From Dacryopinax spathularia (lineage: Eukaryota > Basidiomycota > Dacrymycetes > Dacrymycetales > Dacrymycetaceae), in NCBI GenBank assembly GCA_037974965.1, contig JBBPFI010000006.1:1054001-1118000 (forward strand): a DNA stretch of 64,000 nucleotides. Direction: 5' to 3'. Below are positions 19,505-30,146 of the stretch, piece after piece. A program made the position numbers and the translations under genes. Numbering within the stretch: the first letter of the stretch is position 1; each line of letters opens with the position of its first letter. The notes under the pieces were generated by a model, which saw only the letters and a list, made by a program, of their open reading frames with translations, had not been told where the DNA came from and ran no database searches.

Positions 19505-19615
19505 ATCTACCGGCTATACGAATCGGCTATACGGATGGAGTACGGAGCTGTACGGATCCGTACATATCAGCTCCCGTACAAAACCTCACGTTCCCTGGAT
19601 GGCCTCCGGGCATGC
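19505..19615 (-). repeat. Nested palindrome block, right copy
   Basis: On the minus strand: TTTTGTACGGGAGCTG, then TGTACGGATCCGTACA (a perfect 16-bp palindrome), then CAGCTCCGTAC and TATAGCCG words. The outer GTACGG(G)AGCTG/CAGCTCCGTAC arms also pair. It is the reverse-oriented partner of 826-915. Confidence 0.55.
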
Positions 19616-20547
19616 ATGACAAAGCGCCGGCCTGGAAAGCTTCCGCGTAAGCTCGGCGCTCGGGCGGTGACTAGGAGGGTTCTGCAGCCCAGCTTGGTTC
19701 GGTTGGTTGACTCGGAGGGAACGCTCGAATCGGTTTGCGGCTGTCCGGCTGGCCTCCACCGTCTGCTACTCTATGTTTGTCACTGGAATATTATTGCCAG
19801 CTGGTCGTCAAGCGCTGGATCAGCCTGCCTTCAGACGTCAGACCTTCTTTGTGCGGCACTATCGCCGCCGCCGGCTTCTTCTTGGGATGAGTGATATTCC
19901 GATGAATGCCTCTCTCTAGCCAGTACTCCATCAGGGCACAACGCGGAGATCTGTTGCTGATCTGAGCGTGAATGGGATCGGTGTCATCAGCTGAGTTGCC
20001 GAGTTTGCTGGTCGCATGCGTTCTTGTTGTGCTGGCTTCTGATAGATCTTGGAATGGAGGGATCGGCGGGGGGACGTTTACCCGGCTTTGTTCTTCTGTC
20101 GTCGAATACTTATGGAATGCCCACTTTATGGTGCTGCGATGATGCGAGAATTCCTGTAACAAAGAAACGGGGCCCCGGATGTTGTCCTCATATCCTGAAC
20201 GAGAGAGGAGGCACACAGTGGTGGGAGAATCTGCTGATGGTGTCATCCTGCCTTAAAGCACATTCGGTGGTCGGTGGTCAGCCTCGTGGGGGAGAATTGG
20301 TGGCGGAGGTGAATGTATTTGCAATACGGTAGGTACAACAACAACAACAAGCAAGGTGGGTATACAACCCAAGCCGATTAACGATACACGACCACATCGA
20401 CAGATCCAATACTTAACAATAAATAAAGCCACATCACCTATAACAATCTCACCACCTGCGAGAAAAAAATCGGTTCTCCCAGATATTACCGCCGGACAAG
20501 CGTCCTGCATCCCCTCGCGTGCCAGGCATGCCCCGCAACTAGCAGGA
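19616..20547. other. Gene-free spacer at the accessory/housekeeping boundary
   Basis: Frames of 100-190 codons exist on both strands, but none shows domain-like or conserved-looking sequence, and one (20253-20837 minus) only shadows the POL4 3' end. An (ACA)n-like tract lies at 20336-20350. No 22-bp motif. Confidence 0.45.
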
Positions 20548-22938
20548 CTACATATCCGCATTCCTCCACCTGGGCGGGACGTACTCCAACCCCAGGAACT
20601 CGAATATCTCCCTTTCCGAATCGATATATATCGGCTGCGTGTCACGTAGTCGGGTGAGGCCCGAGCTGTCGAATTTGATGCCCCTACGCCTCCGCGTATC
20701 AGCGTGTCGTTTAGGAACGAAAAGAATGAGGATGAGGAGAAGAAGGAAGAACAGAAAGGAAGAGCAGCGGGAAAGGAGCCGTGCGATGAGGGCGATGAGG
20801 AAGAAATCGGAAAAGATGAGAAGGCGGAAGGAGACAAGGAGAATTAAAGGGTGAGAGAAGGGGGACGGACGTACATCTCCTCCTTAGCCCACAACCTCAA
20901 ATCCCTCTCAAACTGCTTACTCCCGCTCCACCCCACCACAGCCGCCCAATAAACGTCCCTCGGCGCGCATATCAAATCCAACCTCCTATGTATCCCCGCC
21001 CCGCCCATCTCCTTTGTCGGTTTGCAGACTACGAGCGCCTTGGAGAGAGTGTCGAAGTGCGAGGAAGGGTGGTTTGGCCGGAGCTTGGAGCGGGTGTGGG
21101 AGGAGGTGGAGAAGGGGTTGTGCCCGGGGTGCATTACGCCGAATATGTGGGTTATGAAGCCTGCTCTGGAGGTTAGTCATGCTCGGCTTCGTCCCCATCC
21201 TGCATGCTCGCGCGCCCTGCCAACATGACTTGCCAACAAGGAGATATGCCCGAGAAGCAGGAAGGGAGAAGAGGAGGGAGAAGAGGAGGGAGAAGAGGAC
21301 GCGATGAGATAACTACGCACCCGTATTACTCAAATAATTAACCAACCTCTCCACCAACCCCTGCTCCTTCCCTTGCTCCCGATGCGTAAAAACGATATCC
21401 ACATCCCCGCTCGTCGGTTTCCCCCTCCTGTGACCGCCGCAGATGGTGTGCATGCACCCTGGGAGAATCTGGTCTAGGGCTTGCTGGACGGTGGAGGCGA
21501 TGAGCTCTACTTCGGGGCGGGGGATGCTATGACGATTGTTGGAGTTAGTTTGAGGGTTGAGGGAGGAGAAGCCGGGGCGCGGAGAGAGGCTGACCGGATC
21601 ATCAGGTCCTCGTGGATCTCCAGCGCCATCCTCAACACCTCCCCCCCATTCCCCATCCCCACCCACTCCCTCAGCTCCTCCACCCCCGTAACGCCCCTCG
21701 CATACAGCGCCCTAGCAGTCGTACTCCCCACGCTGTGCACGCGCGTCAGTTCTTCCAGCGCTCTGTAGCGGTCGGAGGAGAGGATGGCGTCGGTTTCGGA
21801 GATGTGGCCCGTGGTGATGTATTGCTCGACTAGGGAGATTATCTTGGGGCCTATGCCGGGGAGAGAACGGATTTGCGCGGTGGAGGTTATTTCCCGTGGG
21901 TAGGCCTTGAGGACCTGCACACACGCCATGAGCATAACCCCCATTGCCAGAAATCCGCCCAGCAGCAGCATTGGCCAGGTATGGAGACCTGGAAAGCAGC
22001 AGGCGGGCACGGGAGAAGCAGCGCGGTGGGAAAGTTATGATGGGGGGATGAAGGCGAGGACGCACCGAGATCCCCCTAGCGTAACTCAACGCACTCCTAT
22101 CCTCCCCCTCCAACTCCCGACTCCGCATAATAACAACAAGCATATCCAGCAACTCCTTATTCGGCGTAAAAAGCGGCGTGCGGCGCTTACACGCATACCT
22201 CGAATTAGGCAAGGGCCAGCCAGGGGTGAACGTGAGTGGGAGGGTGTCTTCCTCTGCTCGTGTGGGGTTGGGGTTGTATTTGGGGAGTTTGGCTGGGGAG
22301 GGTGTGGCGGCCCCTGAGCCAGGTTGGGCAGCCAGGGAGGGGGAAGAGGGCGAGGAGGAGCGCTTGCGTTTCTTCCTATTCCCAGGTTCGGGTGTACTTG
22401 GCAACCCAAGAGCCTCAAGTTTCCTCCTAACCCCGTCGGCGTCTACGACCGGTTTCTGACCCGGCGAGCTCGGCGCCGTACTAGGCGCACTAGCCGTCAA
22501 CCCCGGCGTACCCCCTCTACTCCCCGCTCCCTCCTCATCCTCGCGCGGCTTCATCCCAGGAACAGCAAGATACGCATCCCACCCCTTCGCCCCGCCCGCA
22601 GCAGCCGAATCCTCCAGCCACTGCGTACTGAACACCCACCTCTTTTCGCATTCCTGAAGGGGCATATGTCTCTCCAGCCTCTTACGGGCCGAGACGGCCG
22701 TAAGCACTACATCGGCCTTCTGGGGTGAGGGGACGAGGGTCGCGCCGTGTGATTCGGCGAGACAGCATAAATGGGCGAGCTGGGAAGTTGAGAGCTTGGC
22801 GGGGATGATGTGCAGGTTTAAGCCGGCTAGGAAATGGGGTAGACCGGGTGAGAGGGCTGCTTGTCGGGGAGGTTGGGGAACGTGGTCGTTGGAAGAGGAA
22901 GGGGCGGGGTCGAGCGGCGGTCGGGTTGGCATCCTCAC
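20548..22938 (-). CDS. POL4: Family X DNA polymerase with BRCT domain (Pol4/lambda type)
   Basis: Five exons (22938-22066, 21914-21595, 21526-21321, 21160-20875, 20683-20548), 606 residues. The enzyme fills short gaps during base-excision repair and end joining in the nucleus. An N-terminal BRCT domain (about 35-115; KADVVLTAVSARKRLE, KRWVFSTQWLEDS) should bind end-joining partners. A Ser/Pro-rich linker precedes the 8-kDa domain and its helix-hairpin-helix (SLPGIGPKIISLVEQY). The palm follows, with CGGHRRGKPTSGDVDIVFTH giving the two metal-binding Asp near 439 and 441; the third is in HRRLDLICAP near 528. The protein ends TRLRDTQPIYIDSEREIFEF then LGLEYVPPRWR, as in the lambda/mu group. The donor at 21594 is a weak GTCAGC. 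Start not certain; a leader exon is possible. Confidence 0.92.
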
Positions 22939-23224
22939 TCCTCTCCTTCTCCCTAAGAGACTCGGGCCAAGAGCGGGGAGGCGTGGGGAGGGGGATGTGA
23001 CTGTTCTGAATGAGGATAGGGAGGAGGATAACCCATTATGGATTTGGGTTTTGAGTTGTTGTGGGGGTGTGGGGGGATGGCTAGGCGAGACCGCACTGAC
23101 CGGCGCGGCGGTGGTGGCTTGACGTCACACGTCACCCAGCAATCGCGTCCCTGCACTTTCATTCCAGTCGCGCTACACCTGACTTCTCATCGCGTCCCCA
23201 CAACCGCTTCTCCCAGTTCTTCTC
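22939..23224. promoter_or_regulatory. Shared divergent promoter, POL4 and HAD phosphatase
   Basis: 286 bp between two head-to-head start codons. It must hold both promoters. No TATA-like element stands out; a GACGTCAC word (CRE-like) lies at 23120-23130. Confidence 0.5.
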
Positions 23225-24279
23225 ATGGCCTCCTCAGGTGCGCCAGAAGCGGCAGGACCGTCAAGGCCAAAGATAAAATACGTGATATTCGACATGGACG
23301 GTCTGCTGCTCGATACCGAGTCGGTCTATACGCTCGTCACGAACCAGATCTTGGAGCCGTATGGGGTGGAGATGACCTGGGACATAAAGGCGAAGCTTAT
23401 GGGCATGCGTGCGTTTCTTCTCCCTTCTGCCTGCTTCCCTTCTCCCTCCCTTCTCCTTCCTACTCTCCCCTGCCTCGTATGAACTGCTTCGGTGGTATAT
23501 CGGAGGCGAGGACGATACTGATGATAGCCCTCCAGCGGAAAGAGAAGCCTCCGCCCTCCTCCTCTCCCATTTCCCGCACATCCCCCTCACCCTAGACTCC
23601 TACATCGCCCAACGCCGAGCGCTACAAGACACCCTCTGGCCGCTCGCCCTCCCCCTGCCCGGCGCACTCCGTCTCGTCACGCACCTTCACGCTCACTCAA
23701 TCCCCCTAGCACTCGCCACAGGCTCTCAAAGGAGGAACTACGAGCTCAAGAGCGCCCATTTACCTGACTTGTTTGGAGTTTTTGAGAGGGTGGTGTGTGG
23801 TGATGATCCTAGGATTGGGGAGGGGAGGGGGAAGCCGATGGGGGATATCTTCTTGTTGGCTGCGAGGGAGTTGGGGGTCGATGTGGGGGAGAATGAGGAG
23901 GCTGGGGAGGGGGAAGAGGGCGAGGAGAGGAGGGGAAGGAGAGGGGAAGGGTTGGTGTTTGAAGATGCTGTTGGGGGGGTTGTGGCTGGTAAACGGGCGG
24001 GGATGAACGGTGCGTCCACTTTCACTTCAACTTCTTATCTTCCTATCTTCCTTCTTCCTTCTTCCTTCTTGCGTTTTATGCGGGGGTTATTGTCTGTGCG
24101 TAGTGGACTGTGAGGCTGATGTTGCGTGGGTAGTTGTGTGGGTACCGGACCCGAGGTTACGACAGCTCGACCCGGAAAACACCTATGGTGCGGACCAGAT
24201 CTTACCGGAGCTTACAGCGTTCAAGCCCGAGGAATGGGGTTTACCGCCATACGACGACGAGGCTGCAGCTGCAGCTTAA
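23225..24279 (+). CDS. HAD-superfamily phosphatase, GS1/HDHD1 type
   Basis: Exons 23225-23408, 23536-24009 and 24134-24279, 267 residues. Motif I is VIFDMDGLLLDTES (nucleophile Asp near 23, second Asp 25). Motif II is IPLALATGSQRRNYELKSAH. Motif III/IV is the Lys in GRGKPMGDIF with VFEDAVGGVVAG. The DGLLLDTES signature and the cap helices (ASALLLSHFPHIPLTLDSYI) place it with pseudouridine 5'-phosphatase and 2-deoxyglucose-6-phosphatase-like enzymes, so it should dephosphorylate a small sugar or nucleoside phosphate in the cytosol. An acidic/Gly insertion (GENEEAGEGEEGEERRG) lies between motifs III and IV. The substrate cannot be read from the sequence. Confidence 0.85.
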
Positions 24280-24611
24280 CCTACCAGGAAGGGCTCGGAA
24301 AAGGCAGAGGTGGCTAGATGCATATGCGGGCGTTCGTGCGCATACAGCTTAGAGGTGAGGACTGCGGGTGTCAGATAGGATGCAACTTCGCACTTGTGCG
24401 AATGGGTCGTACTAGACCGTGAGGGAGGGTGATATCATAAGATAAATAGAGCAAGAGAAATCGTAACGGTACATCAATACTCGTACACAACGCCTGCGTG
24501 CGTGAACTGCGCATCCGCCAATCAACCCAGCCCATCATCCCGCCGCCCTCTCCCCTCGTGCGGTGCCCGTTCTTTGAGTACGTACAGTTCCTCATGAGCC
24601 CAGTCGATCGC

Positions 24612-25229
24612 TCACAAACACCCATCACTCAACACCTCCCCACACCTCCCACAAACGACCCTCCGATCCATAAAACAACACAGCACGCCCAAAGGGAAGA
24701 ATATAACGGCCGCTAAGATGCCCAGGATGCCGTGGGTCGTCAGCGGTAGATGGCCGTGCTGGAGACAGAGCGAGCGGGGGTGGTCGGGCGGGAGGAAGGA
24801 GGTGAGTGTTTGGCCTGTTTGGATCTGCACGGGATGTGTCAGTAATCTGTTCTGCTCTGAGAGGGGAAAAGAGGGGAAAGGAGAGGGGAGAGGGAGGAGG
24901 AAGGAGAGGGGACGTACGTTCCGGTAATAATACACCGTCCTGCCCTGTGCTGGCCCAGCACTCGGAGTCAACACCTTCCGTCCAGTAGGCTGAAAGCCGC
25001 CCACATCAGGCAATTTCTGCTGTCCATATGGGTCAGGCTGGGGTTGCACTTGCGGGCCTTTGGAGGAAGATGGGAAGGTCGCATAGGACAAGGAGGAGAC
25101 GGGCTGTTGGGCTGGGAAGGGTTGGGAGGAGGAGGATGAGGGCGCTTCGGGTTGAGGTTGAGCAGTTGGGGTGTAGGCGGGAGGGGGCACGTCGGGCGCT
25201 TGGTTTGAGGTGGTGGAGTATGCTGCCAT
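24612..25229 (-). CDS. BRI3/LITAF-like small membrane protein
   Basis: Exons 25229-24918 and 24825-neighbouring 24824-24612, 174 residues; the 93-bp intron is in phase and stop-free. The first 120 residues are Pro/Gln/Ser-rich with a PPPAY motif (possible WW-domain ligand for Nedd4/Rsp5-type ligases). The end has TTHGILGILAAVIFFPLGVL then CCFMDRRVVCGRCGEVL, a hydrophobic hairpin followed by a CxxCG knuckle, as in Brain protein I3 and LITAF-like proteins, which sit on late endosome or lysosome membranes. It shares its upstream region with the HDHD3-like gene. The function in fungi is not established. Confidence 0.75.
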   Translation of the reverse strand: MAAYSTTSNQAPDVPPPAYTPTAQPQPEAPSSSSSQPFPAQQPVSSLSYATFPSSSKGPQVQPQPDPYGQQKLPDVGGFQPTGRKVLTPSAGPAQGRTVYYYRNVRPLSFLLPLPSPFPSFPLSEQNRLLTHPVQIQTGQTLTSFLPPDHPRSLCLQHGHLPLTTHGILGILAAVIFFPLGVLCCFMDRRVVCGRCGEVLSDGCL

Positions 25230-25663
25230 GACGTTCTCTCTTCCTTCGCTTTCAGGCAGTGGGATGGTGGTTGTGGTCGTTGTTAGAGAAGTAGAGGGGT
25301 GGTGAAGCAAGTAACGATCAGAGATGTTGTAGTGGTGGTGGTAGAGCAAAGAGAATTTAAACCCCTCTCTCCCCTATCGCCTGCGCTGCTGTCAGCGCAG
25401 TTAAATCGCATACCCGAAGATTCGGTAGCGGGGCGGGACGGCTGACGTTCGGCTGCGGACGGGCGCTTGGGGCTTGGGCTGTGGCTGTGCTGGCCGGGAT
25501 TCTCGGGCGCTAACAGCCTGGGCTCCGTGATGACGCGAGTAGTTAGGGGACGCGTTGCTGGATTTGATTGTTGGATCGATAACTGCTCAACTCACTCAGC
25601 CTGCCAAAGAGGGAACATCGAAAGAGGAAGAGAACGACGAAGAGGAAGAAAGGAGACGGCGCG
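25230..25663. promoter_or_regulatory. Divergent promoter, BRI3-like and HDHD3-like genes
   Basis: 434 bp between head-to-head starts. A GGGGCGGGACGGC GC-box-like stretch lies at about 25430 and a TGACGCGA word near 25530. Nothing else recognised. Confidence 0.45.
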
Positions 25664-26792
25664 ATGCCACCACCCATACGACTCATAACATTCGACGCAT
25701 TCGACACCATCGTCCGTCCCAAACTGCCCATCTTCGTCTCCTACACTCAGATATTCAACGCACACAATATAAGCGTCACGCCCGAGGCAGTAAAGCGCGC
25801 TTTTAAGCCTTGTCAGTCTCCCTTTTACTCCCCTTCCCTTCCCTCGCTTTGGTTTTGGCTGGTGAGGTGGTGGGTTGACCGGAGTAGCGTTTAGGAAAGT
25901 CGAGGCTGAGTATCCGGTGTATGGCAGAGCCGCAGGGCTGACGCCACATGACTGGTGGGGGCGAGTAATAGCGGGGACGCTCGAAGGAGCAGGGGTGCCC
26001 TCCTCAGGCACGTCCTCTTCTCCCCTTGTCTTCTCAATCCCATAGCTCACGGATGATTAGTTGCGGAGAAGGAACTGCCGGGAGTGGTAAACGACCTTAT
26101 GCACCGATTTGGCAGCGAGGAGGGGTACGACCTCTTCCCCGACGTCCTACCAGCGCGTACGTCTCTCCCCTCTCCATACCCCTCTCCGCCCTTCTCCCTT
26201 CCCCCTACCCCTTTCCCCCTTCTCATTCCCTCCCCCTCTTTGAACACAGCGCTCAACCGGCGCCCCCAAATAGTGAAAGCCCTCCTCGCCCTCCCCAACC
26301 CACCCCACCTAGCCCTAGTAAGCAACACCGACTCCCGGATGCATTCCGTCCTCCGTTCTCTCGGTGTCGCCAGATTCTTGGAGCCGGCGATCTTGAGTAG
26401 CGAGGTGGGGTACGAGAAACCAGATGAGAGGGTTTGGCAGGAGGCGGTGAGGAGGTGTGGGGTTGAGGGACTTGATTGGGAGGGGGAGGGGAGGAAGGGG
26501 GTGTTGCATGTGGGGGATGAGTTGGCTGCGTGCGTCGCTCTTCTCTTCTTTTTCTTTCCCCTTCTTGGTATGAGGGAAGATGAGAGGAGCAAGGGCTGAT
26601 GGAGGGGGTAGGGACTACTACGGTGCCAGAAAAGCAGGCCTTGAAGCACTCCTCCTAAGACGAGAAGGAGAATACAGCGATGGCTCGCGAAGAGAAGCGG
26701 ACGAGGACCTAGCGGGCGTCGAGGTGGTGAAGGACTTTCAGGGCGTTGTGGACTGGGTTAGGAGGCGGAACGGGCTCTCCTCTGGTTCGTAG
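25664..26792 (+). CDS. HAD-like hydrolase, HDHD3 type
   Basis: Five exons (25664-25811, 25888-25994, 26069-26156, 26250-26529, 26612-26792), 267 residues. Motif I is RLITFDAFDTIVRPK (DAFDT instead of DxDGT, as in HDHD3 relatives). Then come the cap (EYPVYGRAAGLTPHDWWGRV), motif II HLALVSNTDSRMHSVLRSLG, motif III Lys in SEVGYE-K-PDERVW, and motif IV VLHVGDELAADYYGARKAG. All four are in order, so it is probably an active cytosolic phosphatase with unknown substrate. The second intron boundary is the least certain: GTGCCC to GCGGAG keeps frame, and alternatives exist. Confidence 0.82.
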
Positions 26793-26951
26793 GCACGAGA
26801 AGAGGAGCAGGCCAGAGGAGAGAATTGGGCTTGGGGGTCGTGGGGAGGCGTCATGTAGATCGTCTACGTGTACAACATCGTGCGGAAAGTACGTCAAACA
26901 TGAGGTGTGTCACTGTCATGGTCATATCAGTCTTCCCTCCTTAGACCAGGG

Positions 26952-27647
26952 TCAGAAAGGCGCCTCCCTAACCCAGTACGGCTCCTCCCTCTCCCCGCCT
27001 CCAGTATGAGAACTAACGCTCACACTCTCCACCCACTCCTCATCCTCCCACTCCCACTCCCATTCCCATCCCGTTGTCCAGTCCCACACCCAGGCCCATT
27101 CGTCCCGCCCGTCCCTTCTTCTTCTTTCCCTCCTCTCTCTCCCTCCTCCTCCTTCTCCTCCTTCTCTGCCCTCTCTTCCGTCTCTTCCCTCTCTTCCCTC
27201 TCTAGCCTCTCTAGCCTCGCGTCTCTTCCCAGCCGCTCGCCCCCTCATCCCCGGCTCCCGACCCTCTACCGGCGGGCACGACCCCTCAGCAGGACCCTCA
27301 GGCTGATAGCGCCTTATATCCAAACACCCCGCACAAACCTCCCCATCCCTCGCCCCTCCCGCCACGCACCCACCCAAAAACACACCCACCCCAACTCCCG
27401 CCAGCTCCCTCCCCACCAGGCTCATCCCCAGCCCCAGCCCCACATCCCCACCCGTGAGACTGAGTAGGGCAAACGAGCGGAATAAGACCAGAGCTGCGAA
27501 GAGCGGGATTGTGTGCGGGTAGCAGTCTGTGTAGAGGTAGGTGAGCAGGCCTTCGGCCATCCCTATGGGGAGGGAGAAGGAGGGGAAGATGAGGGGGAGG
27601 ATGAGGAGCGGGGGTTGGGCGAGGAGGGGCGGGAGGGCGGTTAGCAT
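26952..27647 (-). CDS. Uncharacterised small membrane protein
   Basis: 231 residues from ATG 27647 in one exon; the frame is open further upstream, so a longer start or leader exon is possible. The first ~110 residues are strongly hydrophobic with about four segments (LLAQPPLLILPLIFPSFSLP, TIPLFAALVLFRSFALLSLT, and a Gly-rich GVGVGVFLGGCVAGG). A GEVCAGCLD pair of cysteines follows, then a long Arg/Glu/Gly-rich low-complexity tail and a WEWEWEW stretch. I do not recognise the family. It is convergent with the HDHD3-like gene, 159 bp away. Confidence 0.55.
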   Translation of the reverse strand: MLTALPPLLAQPPLLILPLIFPSFSLPIGMAEGLLTYLYTDCYPHTIPLFAALVLFRSFALLSLTGGDVGLGLGMSLVGRELAGVGVGVFLGGCVAGGARDGEVCAGCLDIRRYQPEGPAEGSCPPVEGREPGMRGRAAGKRREAREAREGREGRDGREGREGGEGGGGRERRERRRRDGRDEWAWVWDWTTGWEWEWEWEDEEWVESVSVSSHTGGGEREEPYWVREAPF

Positions 27648-28015
27648 TACGCGTGGCGCGTTCTCGGCTCTTTGGTTGTCGGCGATTGTCTGTCGTTGCA
27701 CGTCGTTTGTCGCTCTTCGAGCGGGCTTGAGATGGGCGGCAGGGCGGGGAAAGAGGTATGGATGTAGATGTTATACATGGACGGGTACTACTTGTAATGG
27801 AGTACACGACCCGCCAGCAGGGAGCCTCATGGTTGCCATGCTGTCTCCAGGCACAAAAGAACACAGGCCACGTATTGTGGAAGATCTAATCGTACAGAAC
27901 CAGGGCCATCTCCGTCAGAAGCATAGAAGAAGCGGGAAGGTGCGGCTCACGAGCCGGGTGTACGGAAACATGGCGAAGGTTGAGAAGGGGGAGAAGGGGG
28001 AGAAGGATGGGAAGA

Positions 28016-29877
28016 TTAGACGGCTTCTTCGTCCCTGTAGTTCGCCATTGGGTCTTCTCGCTGTAGGCGGTTCATGCGGTATGCCTCTGCAGTTATTGTC
28101 AGTGATCATGAAGTTATAGTAAAAGGTAAGGCGAGAGATGACTCACCCAGCTGCTCCTCTGTGATCTCCCCCGTATCGTTGTCCCCCGTTCTTCGCCGTT
28201 TGCTATCCCATTCATCTTCCTCCCGATCCCTATCCCGTCCTTTCCGTTTCCTCTCCTCCTGGATCGCTTTCTGCAGCTTATCCTGATCCAACTTCAAGTC
28301 CCCCTCGCCTAACCGCTTCTTCGACCAGTCCTTTCCGCCGCTCCGCGCTGCCTCCTCGCCTTCCTTCGCCAGCCGCTCAGCGTGCTCCTCTGCGAGAGAC
28401 TTGACTGGTTCGGGCTCTTCTCGCGGCCGGGCGAGGAGCTCTTGTACGCTGGCGGCGTTTTGGGCTTCGATCGCTGCTGAGCCAGCGCAGTAGGAGGCGT
28501 GGATCGTCGAGTGGCAACATGCGTAGCCCCATGATGAGGTGGCGATGTCGTACCACGAGCCCCATACGGATGTATGGTTGTTGACATATTCTACGCAGCA
28601 TCAGCATCATCCCTAACAACAGATGAAACGGCTTACCATCTTCAGGGTACTTCGACCTGGCCTTGGCCTTTTCCCGACCTTTGATGACCTGCCCACTAGC
28701 CGAGTACTCCACGTACTCCTCAGTCTGGCCCGTCAACAGCTCCTTCGGCACCTTCTCGAGATACTGCTCTCCGCCATACTTTGACAAGAGCGACGACTTG
28801 GTCGTATCCTTGATCTGCTCCTTCTTCTCCTTGTACTGCTTGTGCATGAGCTCCCCCTGCGTCGGGTTCGCCTGAAGGTTGACGTTATTCCCCCTCTGCT
28901 CGGCCTGCCAGGCAAAGAGCTGCAGTTTCTGGACTTCCGGGGCGTCACCAGAGTATCGGAGGAAGTTCTCGCCGGCGAATACGGCGTCTTCGGGATTCAG
29001 GTGCTGAAGTGGATTCTCGCGCATGGATCGCGTCTTGGGGTCGTAGTACGCCGAGTCTGGATCCAGGTTGAGCAGGTACTTGGCTGTGTCCTCTCGTATC
29101 CGCAGGTTGCGGACAGTGATACGCGTCTTCGTATCGAGTTTCTGGCCAACTTGATCCGCCCCTTCCGCATACTTCTCCTCATCCTCCTCTTCCTCGTCAC
29201 TCGACCCAAACTCGGCATCCTCCTTTCCTTCCTTCCCAACTTTAGCAACCTTCTTCACTGCTGACAGATCAGTCGCAGTCTGGTTATCGATCTCCTCCTC
29301 CTTCAGCTTTCTCCGTGCCTCCTCGATCGCCTCATACTGCTCATACACCCTCTGGTGCTCCGACGGGTCATACCCGTTCCAGCGGTCCCGCTTCGCATCG
29401 TACCCCAGCTCAATGTCCTGCACGATCTCATCCGGCGCAATATCCTTATTCGTCCACCTCGCGCCCTTCTTCCTTGGCCGCTCCAAGCAGTCCTTCGTCT
29501 TATGCGTCATAGCGCCACAGTTCTCACACGCGCCCTTCCGGTACTTCGTAGCAGCAGGTCCAGCCCGCTGTCCCCTAGCGTACCAGGCTTGCTCCTTCAG
29601 GTTTCCGGGAGCCTCCTCGGGCCGACGCTGATGGTCTAGCGAGGGCCCGCCGGTGTCGAGGTACCATGGTGCTTTGGAGATGTATTGCGGGATGTGCGGG
29701 TTGATGGGTCGGCCCTTTTCGTCGAGTTCTGGGGCTGCTGTACCGGCTTTTCGTGCTGCTTCGAGGTCTTTTTGACGACGGAAGTCTTCACGGGATAGCT
29801 TCCCAACAGCTGAAGAACGTCAGATATGCATATAATACTGAGTATTCTGAGTTGTACTTACCACTTGATGAAGCCAT
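28016..29877 (-). CDS. SLU7: Pre-mRNA splicing factor SLU7
   Basis: Four exons (29877-29862, 29809-28637, 28590-28147, 28086-28016), 567 residues. SLU7 acts in the second catalytic step of splicing, helping choose the 3' splice site. The zinc knuckle is CENCGAMTHKTKDC (C-x2-C-x4-H-x4-C), followed by the typical ERPRKKGARWTNKDIAPDE and DIELGYDAKRDRWNGYDP. Further on are RNLRIREDTAKYLLNLDPDS and YYDPKTRSMRENPL, both hallmark segments, and the end MNRLQREDPMANY. The first coding exon is only 16 bp (MASSS). Its upstream region is shared with CDC1. Confidence 0.96.
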
Positions 29878-30146
29878 AGTTGAAGGATGCGACCGAAGAC
29901 AGCTGTGACTGATTGAAGTCAGCAAGCGCTCGGAAGAGGTGCCAAGCTCAGCCAATAAACGGAAGCATTCCTACGCCACGTGGTCATGTAAGGCGGGCGA
30001 AGTTAGGCTCGTGCAGTGCAGGGGTGTGCCTGGGCCGCCGCTCGCCGCATCCGAAGGCACGTCAGTTCCCTTATCCCTTTCACCGCTTCTCTTCCTCACT
30101 CCTCACCTTCTCTTCCTTCTCTCCTCCCTCAAACCCACCCCCTCTC
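29878..30146. promoter_or_regulatory. Divergent promoter, SLU7 and CDC1
   Basis: 269 bp between head-to-head starts, ending in a CT-rich run (30068-30145) before the CDC1 ATG, a usual fungal core-promoter feature. Confidence 0.5.

Larger units (their letters stand above)
826..19615. mobile_element. Candidate large KDZ-associated element or decayed palindromic island
   Basis: Inference only. The interval is bounded by two similar palindromic blocks in opposite orientation (about 826-915 and 19505-19615). Its left end carries an intact CxC5/CxC6-KDZ transposase-type gene. All ~33 copies of a 22-bp motif fall inside it and none outside. It also holds five unfamiliar genes, two of them inverted paralogues, plus three minisatellite families that recur at separate places. 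KDZ (Kyakuja-Dileera-Zisupton) transposons are known to be abundant in mushroom genomes and to carry accessory genes. I could not define exact ends or a target-site duplication, so a decayed inverted duplication of host DNA remains possible. Confidence 0.3.

Noticed and set aside
826-19615. TET/JBP dioxygenase gene, often linked to KDZ elements
   Set aside because: Looked for such a dioxygenase among genes A-E and found no convincing metal-binding HxD core or dioxygenase fold signature.
20253-20837. 194-codon minus-strand frame downstream of POL4
   Set aside because: It overlaps the last POL4 exon and intron in another frame; Ser/Phe-rich by-product of purine-rich DNA.
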